Shown piece after piece: positions 1 to 11,250 of a stretch of 64,000 nt of DNA (position 1 is the stretch's first letter; every line of letters starts with the position of its first letter). The notes under the pieces were generated by a model. The model was not told the DNA's origin. It ran no database searches and saw only the letters and a list, made by a program, of their open reading frames with translations. This DNA comes from Phlegmacium glaucopus. Lineage: Eukaryota; Basidiomycota; Agaricomycetes; Agaricales; Cortinariaceae. The stretch spans positions 132,210 through 196,209 of the forward strand of contig MU130224.1 in assembly GCA_015039465.1 (NCBI GenBank), written 5' to 3'. The position numbers and the translations under genes were made by a program.

Positions 1-2443
1 TTCCGATTGCCTTTAAACGACTCAGACAGGTTCAGAAATCCATCAAGCTCCGATAACTTGTTGCCTCGAAGTCGAAGGTGACGAAGTCCTTTCCGATGAG
101 GAGATGTAAGGATCAGCGTCGACAAAGCTTCAGAAGTGAGCGATGTGTTCGTAAGACCGTTATAGGACAAATTGAGGGTTTGTAAACTTGGGAAAAGTTT
201 CGCCAGAGTTGGTAAAATGAGCTCAGTCGATCGCGGAGGAGTAGTTGTACCAGAACTCGATTCAGGATAAACGGTGACAAGATCCGTGAGATTGCAACCT
301 TCCAAGTCAAGCTCTTCCAAGCAAGGTAAAAACCCGCTTACACTACCCAGAGAGCTGGGAAGGGCAAACGACCTATCCATTCGACGGTTGGCAAGGATGA
401 GAACCCGCAGAGTCTGTGCAAAAGGCTGGGTGATGATAACAGACAACGGAAGGGTAGGAACAGGAACAGAGATATCGCCCGTTCGGGAAGCGCCTGAAGA
501 AAACGCTGATGACGTAGGAGCGGCTAATGAAAAGGCACGCGAGTGTCCTGCTGATTTAGCAGGAGGTGCAGAAGGAGGTAGTCGGAGTGTCTGGGTAGAC
601 GACGTGAAATATTGCGGGTTATTTAACCCTGATCCTGAGCTCGAGGGCGGGGGCGATGGAGAATTGGTGGAGGAGGGCATACCCAAGCCAATGTTTTTAC
701 GATTCTGCGACTGTGCTGCTGCTGCTGCTGCCCGTGCCCGTCGTCTTCCGCCTTCTGTTAGTAACCCTTGCTCTGCTTCGATCTCCCACGCTTCCTTGAC
801 AACTTCAGTGGAAGGCTTTTTTCCTACCTTGACTACGTCTACCACTGGCTCTACCGCTGGCTTAGCAGTGGTTTTGGATATAGGGACTGGATTAGTGACA
901 GGGGCTTGGTCGTTTGAAAGCTTGGGAGGAAATGGTGTTTCCCAATCATCGGTGAAAGACGTAGTATCCATCACTCTAGTCTTCGCACGTCGTTCAAGTT
1001 CCAACTCCCATGCCTCCTTGATGACCCGTTTACCAACAAGGACTCGTGTGACACCGTCAGACACATCGTCTAAGGCGAACTCAAAGTTAAGTTCCTGTTT
1101 CACCAGCTTCAGAGCAGCTTTCAGGGGCTCCAAATTTACTTGAGTTTCTGAAACGTCCAATAGCCGTAGATTCGGGAAAGGTGCAGTGGAAAATAATGTT
1201 GGAGGGAAGGAATCATCGCCAATCTCAGACTTTTCGAATTTAACTTCTTTCAATCTCTTCAGCGAGGCCAAATTACGCAAGAGTGACTGAGAGGGGCCGA
1301 GAGGGTTACCAGAAAGGTCGATTTTGGTCAGGGAAACGGGGATGGTCTCGTCAATTGCATTGGCAGAAATTCGATTGTACGAAACATCCAGAACCACAAG
1401 GTGGGGTAGCGATGTAGTGGCACGTGCAACGGCTGGTGTGAAAAATATCCCACTAGTATACTGATTTGAGCGTGAACGCCCGTCACCGGTTGCGAAAGGT
1501 GCGTTGAAGGGAAGGCCAGGAAGCAAGTTATGAGAAAGGTTGAGTGTCGTCAACTCTGGAAGAGCAAACAAATTGTCTGGCAGAGCCGTGAGGCTGTTGT
1601 GGGATAAATCCAAAACAGTCAGGGCTGTTAGGTCCGCAAATGTCTTCGGCAGAGAGGCCAATTTATTTTTATGTAACTAAATTACACATCAGCATACGAA
1701 ATTTGAGCATCAGTAAATATAAAATGACTCACGTCTACGGTTTTGAGTGAGCCAAACATCGAAATTTCGTGCTGAATTTCCTCGATCTCGTTGTTCCAAG
1801 CTTTAAGTACCGTGAGATCTTGAGCTTCGAACCAGGAAGGTTGGTCACGATTCCCTCTGCGCAAAGCAGCTTTGGAGGGCTCAGAAGGAGGTAAGGCGGG
1901 TTCATTAGGGACAGACCGAAGAAGATCTGGGGTCACCCCGAGATGTATTTCGAAAAGGGCAGACGGGAGACAAGGTAAAGAGCGAGTTGCAAGGTTGAGG
2001 GAACCTTTCAGTAGTATCCTTTGTTGTTGAGTTCAGCACGACACAAAAGTAATAGGCTGGTTCTCACCTGTGTTCCTCGCCTTTTCAATAGTCTCACGTA
2101 CAGGTAATCTTCCGAGAATATCGTCTTCTTCTTGCTTACTTGGCGCATCTGGTAAAGCATCCACGAGGCTCACGGAACTATCTAATGATCCGTTACCAGG
2201 TGTTGACTGCGATTTTTTCGCTTCTGCCCTTTTCAAAGCAATGACCTCCTTTATGCTTAGAGGAACACTAGGCGTTGGAGGAACCGCAACCTCTGGAGGT
2301 TTGAACTTCACAGGCGTGGCAGATCGTACACCTGATTGAGTTCTAGCTCTAACAGGGGTACTCTTAGCAGACACCTTCGACTTTACGGGAGTCGAAGGCG
2401 GTTTCAGAGTTCGAGAAGAGGATGGTTGAGGAATTCGGGACAT
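1..2443 (-). CDS. Leucine-rich repeat protein, 3' end off the window
   Basis: Minus-strand gene read in three exons: 2443-2068, 2004-1733 and 1676 to beyond position 1. Introns of 63 and 56 bases start GTGAG and end AG, and the frame is kept. The N-terminal ~120 residues are Ser/Pro/Thr/Lys-rich and look disordered. They are followed by a lead-in of LNLATRSL type and LRR repeats with the LxxLxLSxNxLxxLP pattern (LTVLDLSHNSLTALP, LTTLNLSHNLLPGLP), a low-complexity insert with an Ala run and Ser/Pro tracts, then further LRRs (LQTLNLSYNGL, LRHLRLRGNKL). Such proteins are generally binding scaffolds, and this one cannot be assigned a partner. The layout resembles LRRC40-like fungal proteins, but that is only a resemblance. 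The start codon at 2443 is the first ATG of the open frame, and the gene shares a 141-base divergent promoter with the ENGase gene. At least 770 residues are visible and the C terminus is missing. Confidence 0.85.
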
Positions 2444-2584
2444 AAGGTACGGGTGTCGATGGAAACTCTTTTTACGTTGCGTTGGTTATTATCTCGATTT
2501 TAAACTCCGGTCAAATGTTAATCCCTGCCGTAATTAGGCCGAGCTCTTATCAACTTCGCGGGATATTGCCAATACCCTTTAAAA
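2444..2584. promoter_or_regulatory. Bidirectional promoter between LRR gene and ENGase gene
   Basis: Only 141 bases separate the two divergent start codons (2443 minus, 2585 plus), so both promoters must lie here or overlap the first exons. I see no clear TATA box. Confidence 0.55.
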
Positions 2585-5232
2585 ATGCCTATCCTCGGGA
2601 ACTCAGAACCACACCCTGTTCAGCCCTTATACTTCAAATCTTTGCTGGAACTTGATAAATGGACTCCCGGACAAGCTGGTAATCGTTATGACGGCATATT
2701 GAAATTCAAACCAAGGAAATCTGATTCCAACTTGGAGAACAGAGGAAAGCTCTTGGTAATAATCTATGTAATCTACTCTCTGAAAGACATCTAATCATAT
2801 TCAAGGTCTGCCATGACTATAAGGTGGGGTGCAAGGACAGAACAAAATGAAAGTAGCGTTAACAAGAAGCCCCCCTTGACTTCCTTATCATATTTTGGCA
2901 GGGAGGGTACACCGAGAGTCCCTTCGCAAGATCCTACACGTTCAATTTCTGGTCAGCATGTGATGTATTCGTTTAGTAAGTTTCTCCAAATCGTTATCAA
3001 GCTATTGAAAATTTCAAACATTTGTTCAGCTTTGCGCACCATCGAGTTACAGTGCCACCTCCAGGATGGATCTCTGCTGCCCATCGGCAAGGAGTCAAGA
3101 TGCTTGGAACTTTGTTAGTAAACTCAAAATATCTCCACTACCGACCCGAATTCAACGATCTGACCCAGGATATTTGAGGGAGGCGCGGAAGACGAGTGCC
3201 TTCGTCTCGTGGTCGGCAAGATGCCTCTTTCAAAGACCGGCCAAGTAGATTCAGCAACATCCTCACTGACCCTTCCCCTTTCCCCTCATTACGCCAGAGT
3301 CCTCGCTGAACTTGCCCGCGAACGTGGATTTGACGGTTATCTGCTCAATTTTGAGTGCCCCTTTATTGGTGGCGTTGAGCAGACACGAGTTCTGGCAGCC
3401 TGGATCACTCTTTTACAATCAGAAATACTAGCTAGGGTCGGGCCGCACGGCGAGACACATTGGTTCGTCATCCTTACCCTTAACCCGATCACAATGTAAC
3501 CCGATTTTATTTAGGTATGATAGCGTGATCTTGGATGGGAGACTTGCATGGCAGAATCGACTTAATAGCTACAATCTCCCTTTCTTCCTATCGTCAACTA
3601 GTTTTTTCTCTAATTACGCCGTAAGATTCCGTTAGTAAACATCTGCGGAGCATTTGACTAACCTACTTCGTTGTTTAACAGTGGCCTCCTGGCTTTCCGG
3701 CACTTACTTCTCAGTATTTTTTAAACCTTGACACTGCACTCACTGGAAATACCCCAACAAGCCAAAGCCAGGTGTCCGCAAAGTCCATGAAAGACATATA
3801 TATGGGTGTAGACGTTTGGGGTCGGGGATCGCATGGAGGGGGTGGTTTCGGATGCTACAAAGCTATCTCCCATATTTCCCCGGAGTCTCTTGGACTAAGT
3901 GTAGCACTCTTCGGCCAGGCATGGACATGGGAGAGTGAACAAGATAACCCCGGCTGGACGTGGGACACATGGTGGGCATACGAAAGCAAATTATGGGTAG
4001 GACCTGTTTCTGGTACGGTGAAAGTTCCGGAAGCACCTCAGAGGCCAGATGAGCCGAAGTGTGTACACGGGCCGTTCCTTCCTATTGTTTCGTTCTTTCC
4101 TCGACATGCACCACCTGAACCATCTCAGTTATCATTTCATACGACTTTTTGCCCCGGTACTGGCACGGCCTGGTTCGTAGATGGGGTCAAAGTCTTTCAA
4201 AGCAAGAATGGCTGGACCGATGTGGATAAACAAATGAGTGTCGGTGATATGATTTGGCCTTGTCCTAAGCTATATTGGGATGACGATCGCAAAGATGAAA
4301 TCCCGAAAGCTCTCTCATATTTTTGCTTGGACGATGCATGGAATGGAGGAAATTCTATTCGACTCTCTATCTCTTGTCCTGGCTCAGAGGAAGAAACCGC
4401 AGCATACCGCGCCTTATGGCTCCCTATCCAATCCTTACATCTCATTTCTCAAAGATCATATGAAGCACACGCCATTTATAAACTAGAACAAAATACTAAC
4501 GAAGGCCTCGAAATGGAATTTGCACTTTCTTTTAAATCACTACCAGGAACTCAGGACGATCATCTAGTTTGCAACATAACTTCGAGCTCGAGTATAGAAC
4601 TTGCAGGAGGTTGGACCAAATTGACTATTCAATTTAACCTTTCTGGAAACGACGTACTACAGTCATCTGCGACGGCAGCGATTGGACTCGTCATCGCAAT
4701 CGTTTTGGAGAATCCAAACGAACTTGTCCAATTATCTTTTCTTCTCGGACAACTGAATGTAATTCCTTTTCTTCCACTATCATACACTGAAGAGGACTCC
4801 CTTGTTCTCTGGGCAGACTTCACCCCCACTCCTACCGCTAATCAACCGATCTCCCCCGTTCGTGGCACACTGTCTTGGGAAGTGGCAACGTCTTTTCCAG
4901 TCATCACCAAAATCGCTGTAAAATATCCAGACGATCCTCTCTCAGCATGGAACCTCCAACCCACGGTCAATTGGTTTCCATCTTTTCTTTACTTCAACAT
5001 ATACGCTCAGGCTTTCACCGACCAGTGGAACGTCGGAACAGTCGACAAGGCCGTATGGATTGGTACCTCTGGTTCAGATGGACAACGCAATGGCTTCGAC
5101 ATTTTACCGGAAAATTTACCATTCGCGGCGAATTCAACTACAAAAATTCGCTTTTACGTTCAAGGAGTGAAGGACTGCGGGGAAGTTCTCAAATGGAAAA
5201 AGTGTGCATATGTTGATGTATTATCTCGTTAA
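2585..5232 (+). CDS. ENGase: GH85 endo-beta-N-acetylglucosaminidase (ENGase)
   Basis: Family GH85 hydrolases cut the chitobiose core of N-glycans, leaving one GlcNAc on the protein. Fungal and animal forms usually act in the cytosol on free or misfolded glycoproteins. Seven exons: 2585-2755, 2806-2823 (18 bases), 2902-2975, 3030-3113, 3169-3462, 3515-3620, 3682-5232, giving 765 residues. The N terminus has PLYFKSLLELDKWTPG and no signal peptide. The active-site strand FDGYLLNFE places Asn176 and Glu178 where the family has its essential Asn-x-Glu pair. Further GH85 blocks are FNFWSACDVFVYFAHHRVTV (exons 3-4), YMGVDVWGRG and LFGQAWTWE. The C-terminal half is beta-rich and is probably the usual accessory domains. 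Length fits the family. Convergent with the carboxypeptidase gene, 33 bases away. Confidence 0.93.
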
Positions 5233-5265
5233 AACGGAAGGTAAAACAAAACAAAAAACAAGAAA

Positions 5266-7595
5266 TTAAGGAGTCGCTCTGAATCCCATTAGATATTGCA
5301 TGATCTGGAAGGCAGCCTGTAAAAAATATATTAATTGTATCACTTCACTCGTCTGAGATGCACAGGAGGACTTACAACAGGTGAAAATTGAGGTACCCTG
5401 CCGAACAATAATATGTGTGATTAGAAGTCCTTTTGTATCATAAAACGATGAGACGCACATGTGACCGCTAAGTTCAACTTCAAAGTACGTTAAACCACGT
5501 TCGGTATGGGTTGTTCCAAGGGCGCCGACGCCATCAACTATGAAACTGTCGTTTGCAATCGGTGTCCGGAATCCTTGCATGCCATTCCAGGTCATGCTAC
5601 AGATTATATCACAATCAACGAAAGTTTCTTGGTATAGTACGAGGAAGTAACATACTTTTGGATCACGATTCTCGTCCTAGCACATTAAAAGATGAGATCA
5701 ATCCTCCGAAGAAGAAAAGAAAAGAAAAAGAACGGACCCTTCTGCAATAAGGATAAAGTCCGCCAATCCATGAACGATGACAGTCCTGGTATTTTTCTCG
5801 ATGACGCTGGGCAATACAGTAAATGCAGGTGGCAGACTTCCGTCTCCTTTAGGGAAAACGTCAATTGATGAACATTCCTCCCAGTCCACACCCAAAGGCG
5901 CATGAATCGCCTGTTTAACTTCAGTTCTGTTGAAGTAGAGTGGTGTCTGTGCTTGGGGGAATGAACCACTGTAAAAAAAAATTGGTGTTAAAAAAAAAAG
6001 GTGTGGGATTTATACATTTTCTCTCGATTTGTACTCACGGAAAACCAAGAACATCCCACAGGATAGGGAAAGTATCAAAGATGCGGTAGATATTGAAAGC
6101 TGGGTTAACGATGAGAGCGGCATTGAAGATCATGTCCCATATATCACAGCCATGGTCTGCGAATGTCGACTTCCCCGGAAGAGGGAAAACCGCAGTAGTT
6201 GGTGGATAAGTTAAGAATTTATCCGTATAGCCTGTATAATGGCAGTTTGCGGAGACTTGTTCAAGTTGTGCCATAAATGATTGGCTTGAGGATTTTATTT
6301 TTTTAGTCTCATTACTTTCGAGTTGGAAGAGGAAAGCGTCTCACTTGAATGAGAAGACATTTTGATATTTCTTCACGAAATTCAGAGCGACAATTTGCTC
6401 TTGAACCACATCCCAAGAGAGAGAGGCTGAAATACCATCCATTGAGATCAAAAACAGGCTGAAAAAGGACCATCCAATTACGCACGATCGGATATCCACA
6501 TCCCCTGCAAATCGAGGTCCAATGCACTCGAGTTCTGCTGGATGAAATTGGCAATATCTATCATAACGAAGGTGTGTCAATTTGGCATTATTTTATGGAG
6601 TTTCGTCACTTACAAGGTATATATGTTCCCGCATACTTTATCAACATAATTGAGACTTTTGTTGAAGAAGAAATATTTGAAAGACTTACACTTTCTCCAG
6701 TGAGATAGAATTTCTTGCCCTTCAATTCGGAGAAAACCTCCAAAAATTGCTGGAAAAATCCTACTAATTGAGCCGCTACATCGTCCTCGTTCCTGGCAGT
6801 CGGTTTTCCTTGAGAGAAACCAGTGCCAACCGGTTGCTCGACCCATAATACACTAGAAAGATTGGTCCAGCTAAATTCATTTTGGGTGGGGTGTGCTTGT
6901 CCAAGGCTCCAGGAGAAAGGCTAAAATTATGATAAATAAGATTGATTAGAGGGGATAATCCAGGTATTATTTACCCCGTTCTCTTGAAGAAATCCCTCAA
7001 GTGAGGAACATCCTGGTCCTCCATTGGTCCTATTTAAATTATAGTTATTTTAACATGAAAAATGCAAAGGGGCCGCCCTGAAAGCAATTGTATTACCAGA
7101 AAATCAGATCATCCAATGACCCTTGCGGACCGGGAGGGAAAAACCAGAAGAATAACTGTATGACTCCTCAGAGATAAGGTGGAAATTTCCAAATTTAAAA
7201 TGCGTACCTGTCGTGTTTCATTTGGATCGCTACTGATTGGTAAAAGTCCGGCCCAGCTGGGTCCAACATCAAAGTCCACGTCGGGGATGGTTGTCCCATC
7301 CACGAAAAATTCTGCAACAAGACAGACAACGTTAACGCGAGGAATATGAGGGATTCATATGGGTCCACTGAGGTGAGAGGAACGAACCTGAGGCTTTAGG
7401 GTTCGAAAATGTGATATTCTTGATTGTGCCGGGCTTCGTTGCGCGTACCGTAGGTGGGTTTGAGTACCAGCGTTTGGCAGCTTCAAGTCGTCGAGCATGA
7501 AGTTCACCCTTCTTGAATTGTCGTGTGCCATGTGTCCCAGAGATGTAAAGAGCAGTTGCTGCTACCGCAGCGAGTATGGCTCGCATCGACAGCAT
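5266..7595 (-). CDS. Secreted serine carboxypeptidase (peptidase family S10)
   Basis: Family S10 removes C-terminal residues from peptides at acid pH, in the vacuole or outside the cell. Fourteen exons could be joined in frame (7595-7388, 7311-7208, 7155-7097, 7029-6975, 6920-6690, 6635-6614, 6557-6486, 6426-6345, 6284-6039, 5968-5738, 5676-5656, 5596-5459, 5397-5376, 5316-5266), giving 513 residues. Residues 1-23 form a signal peptide ([20 protein letters not shown]). Family motifs seen are TNGGPGCSS (oxyanion site), [22 protein letters not shown] with nucleophile Ser219 split from its Tyr by an intron, HGLADF with Asp430, and SGHMVPQFSP with His489, so the triad is complete. Several NxT/S sites suggest N-glycosylation. 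A second Met lies three codons into the frame. Same strand as the PdxT gene upstream. Confidence 0.93.
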
Positions 7596-7930
7596 GATGT
7601 TAGGGTGGTGGTATGGAGAGACTTGCCCGTCTTAATAATCATTTTGTCCTGCGACTAGCGCTTGGTTGAAGGGACGCGTAGAAATAAAAATAATTTTCAT
7701 GGACAAGCATGTGACATGCGGAACGGCCCCTAATCGGTCTATTAGTATAAAAGTATTTCATTAATATACCAGCTAGTCGTATTAGTATGAACAACTCTAT
7801 CGATCTACTTGCGAGATGCACATGGATTATGTCCGCTGATAAGTATCCACATGGGAGCGGGGTGGCATGTCAATTTCTATGCTCTATCTCATGTGCAACA
7901 TGTGGGTAAAAAAGGCCACGCGGGATTCAT
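7596..7930. other. Intergenic gap, carboxypeptidase promoter and PdxT 3' region
   Basis: 335 bases without a supported gene. Being upstream of a minus-strand gene, it should hold the carboxypeptidase promoter. The sequence is AT-rich between 7680 and 7800, and no clear motif was identified. Confidence 0.4.
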
Positions 7931-8868
7931 TTATCGTGGGCCCATTACGCACTCGTTTATGAAATATTCATGAAACCGATTATCGTTGGTGAGCTCTGGG
8001 TGGAAAGTAGTTAACAAGTGCCGCCCTTGTCTCAGTGCAACAAATATTTTGGGTTCATCTGAATGATCTGGAGTTGCTAACGAGGCGGGCAAGAGATTAG
8101 GAGACAGCCGCGCAATGACCTCAATCAGGGGGTCCCCGGGCGATGGTCTCAATTCAAGAACCACCTGCCACATGAAGGTGTCATTATTGCTGAAAAAATA
8201 TCTCACGAAGTTAACCACTTACCGGCGCGCGGATGAATATACCTCTGTACGGTTGGTCAGGATTCCGAAGTCCGGGTACATTTAAATCGACTTCAAATGA
8301 TTCAACCTAGATAATAATCATAGTTATTATAGCATTAGACAACGGAATACATATGGAATGTTGAGGCGTACTTGTGACCCCCATCCGTTCCGGGCAATAG
8401 TAATGGACATTCCACCTAGGAGTTCCTGTCCACCCTTCTTGGCTCCTTCGACTGCCTGAGAGAGTAAGATGGCGCCAGCGCATGTCCCCCATACGGGTTT
8501 ATTTTTTACAAATTCCCTTAGAGGTTCCAGCACGCCTGAAAGTCGGGCTAGCAGTGCTATCGTGGTGCTTTCTATGTACAGACGTGAATCAGAAGAGATG
8601 GAATTAAGTCATACATGACATACCACCGCCAGGGATTATTAGAGCATCGCATCTACTGAGGTCCTCTGGCGTCCGAACAAGAACGACCTCTATCTTTATT
8701 TTCAATGTTAGTTTTTCCAATACTGTTTTATGTTCTGCGAAAGCTCCTTGAAGGGCTGTGATCAAAACTAGTCAGGTACAAACCATGCATTGAAGACTTG
8801 ATGAACTTACCAAGAATTCCAATTAAACTGGTTCCTTCCGATCCATTTTCAGCCATAGGTTTCCTCAT
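7931..8868 (-). CDS. SNO1: Pyridoxal 5'-phosphate synthase glutaminase subunit (PdxT/SNO)
   Basis: This class I glutamine amidotransferase releases ammonia from glutamine and feeds it to the PdxS/SNZ synthase for vitamin B6 formation in the cytosol. Five exons: 8868-8811, 8755-8624, 8571-8372, 8306-8223, 8164-7931, giving 235 residues, near the usual ~220-230. Family motifs in order: [33 protein letters not shown] with the nucleophile Cys, then [15 protein letters not shown], and TFHPEL with the catalytic His. An in-frame ATG at 8856 would give 231 residues and is an equally good start. The SNZ partner is not in the window, although in budding yeast SNO and SNZ genes are paired. Here the divergent neighbour is an RNA-binding protein. 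Confidence 0.95.
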
Positions 8869-9172
8869 GGATGTTGTGGATATAAACCAGGACGAAGATG
8901 GCGCAATCGCAAAAATGAAGGAAAAAAATAATCTTTTATAAGCACCGGATTGGGCACTGGCACAAGTTTGAAAATCCGTTATAAATATGGAATCTTAGTT
9001 GATCATGTCCGATTTTCGATATCAACAAACAGGTTTCGTTACTGGTGGTCGAGAAAATTGGTTGAGGTAATTCAATGGTCCGAGCGTCGGACGTTACATG
9101 TCACAGTGGCAGGAGCGTGATTTTCTCTGGTCACACGAGACTGCAGGGAAATAACCTTTATTCTGCACCACC
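8869..9172. promoter_or_regulatory. Divergent promoter region, SNO1 and HRP1
   Basis: 304 bases between divergent starts. No feature beyond AT-rich stretches near 8930-9030 was recognised. The HRP1 start is preceded by a good context (CACCATGTC). Confidence 0.45.
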
Positions 9173-11250
9173 ATGTCTGATCTCGACGCTGACCTCTATG
9201 GCGGTGAGCTCAATGCTTTGACCATCGGTGGCACTAACTCACATAGATTAGATCTTTACGGTAATGACGAGGGTGGGGAGGAGCAACCGCAGGAGGAAAG
9301 TGACACTCAACAGCACCCTGTCCCGGAGGCGCCCACTGAGTCACCACCAACGAACTCAATTCCTGCTGAACACGCCTCCTCAAAGCTCTCAAATATTGAA
9401 ACAGTTCAGCCTAATGGCACGACTCCTCAAGTTTCTTCCACTAATATCGCATTATCCTCACAGTACATCCAGCAGCAGGCGCCACAAAAAATCCCCACCT
9501 ACGAGGAACCTCAACCGAGTGAATACCGCGAGCCGCAACAGGTTCGGAGTGATGGTGTTTATCAAAATATTCCAGTGAACGAACGTTCAGTACGCCCGTC
9601 TGAGATGAAAGACGAAGGGTAAGCGTTTTTTGTCACTGTGGTCGCTGATCCTCCTCTCCTCTGTCAAGGGCACCTACTGTGGGTCTATTTGCGGCCTATA
9701 TACAAAAAAGAACTGCCACTCTGGCATTGTAGAAGACTCGTCGCGTAGTCAGTCGCATCGTCTAAGCTAGCTCTAGCGTATCTGCTGCTCGTTGCTAGGT
9801 CTAGGCTAAAAACTGTCCATAACTGGTCCCACAGTAGAGTCTCCCTCTTTCTTTCCTCCTTGTCATAACACACCTGTCTAGCCTACCGATACTAATAGCA
9901 ATCCTTTCCTTTTTCTATATCCTGCTCCCTTCCCCATAAACACAAACCTCAAAAAAAAAAAACTCAATCGAATGATACTCCATCAATAGCAAGATGTTCA
10001 TTGGCGGTCTAAATTGGGATACTACGGATGGTATATACCTATCCCCTTTATTGGTTATGTGTTGTAGCACTAAATAAAATATATCTTAGACGCACTCAGG
10101 GATTACTTTTCACAATTTGGCAAAGTCGACGCGTGTACCATTATGCGTGACGCTGCTGGTCGCTCACGATGCTTTGCATTCCTAACCTTTGAAGAGCCTG
10201 CTAGCGTAAATGCAGTCATGGTCCGCGAACACTTTTTAGATGGTAAAATCGTGAGTAACCGTACAATTTTGACCCTAGATGATTACCTTCCTAACTTGGT
10301 CCTTTCCTTTCTAGATTGACCCCAAACGAGCCATTCCTAGGCAAGAGCATCAGCGTGCTACAAAGTTATTTATTGGAGGTCTAGCTGGTAGTGTAACCTC
10401 TGAGTCGATGCGAGAGTTCTTCTCTCAATTCGGTAAAGTCATCGATTCGACTGTCATGTTGGATCGTGAAACTGGCCGTAGCAAAGGTTTTGGATTTGTT
10501 TCGTTCGAAGATACGAATGTACAGCCTTTCCTTGGATTTGGAAACCTTGAAATCGACGGCAAACTGGTATGTATCGCCATTGATTGCGTAAGCTTCATTG
10601 TCATGACTGAGATATATGTCACTCCCTCGCAGATTGATGTTAAGTTGGCTCAACCTAGATATCAGCGAGACAACTTCCCCCATGAAGAGGCAGCAGCAGC
10701 GGCGGCTGGAAGTAATGATTTCCCTCAAGGCGGTGGCGGTGGTGGTGGTGGCCGCTTTGTAGGTCAACAACAACAAAACTTCAACAGCGGTGTCGGAGCT
10801 GGGATCAGTGTCAACCCGGGCGTCGGTGTCGCAGGTGGCGCCGGTAACACACCGTTTGACCCTCAAGCACTTGCCCAACTTTACACCCGCATGTTCCAGA
10901 TGTCCGGTGCTGGGGGTTTGAACCCTGGTATGATGGGCGGAATGGGCGTTGGTGGCGGGATGAATCCTATGATGGCAGGCATGGCCGGTCCGGGTGGCTT
11001 CGGTGGGGGGGCAGGGGGTATGAGGCCCGGGATGATGAATATGGGTATGGGCGGTGGGATGGGCGGCGGTGGTATGGGTAACATGGGCCGTGGAGGTGGC
11101 ATGATGGGTGGCGGTGGCGTAAATCCCAATATCCCACGTGGACCAAGAGGCGGGCCAGGCGGGCCTAGCGGGATGGGCGGTGGTCCTGGAGTAGGACCTC
11201 AGCGGACGGGCCAGAGAGGACAACACAATTTTCACCCTTATGCTCGGTGA
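9173..11250 (+). CDS. HRP1: Hrp1/Nab4-like two-RRM RNA-binding protein
   Basis: Hrp1-type hnRNPs bind pre-mRNA 3' ends, acting in cleavage and polyadenylation and in nuclear export. Five exons: 9173-9618, 9990-10030, 10090-10250, 10315-10566, 10633-11250, giving 505 residues. Residues 1-149 are acidic, Gln/Pro-rich and disordered. RRM1 starts at residue 150 (KMFIGGLNWDTTD) and ends in the family's linker VREHFLDGKIIDPKRAIPR. RRM2 starts near residue 233 (KLFIGGL, RSKGFGFVSF). The tail after ~310 is Gly/Met/Pro-rich with repeated GMGGG units. RRM1 carries RSRCFAFLTF where most relatives have a Gly in place of the Cys. The first intron (371 bases) is six times longer than the others. The stop is at 11248. 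Confidence 0.93.
9619..9989 (+). other. Unusually long first intron of HRP1
   Basis: Starts GTAAGC at 9619 and ends AATAG at 9989, while all other introns in the gene are 58-66 bases. It contains no open frame joined to either exon. Length alone suggests a regulatory or alternatively spliced segment, which is unproven. Confidence 0.6.

Noticed and set aside
274..1143. 289-codon plus-strand open frame
   Set aside because: Antisense to the LRR gene, whose frame shows clear LRR repeats. No motif in the plus frame.
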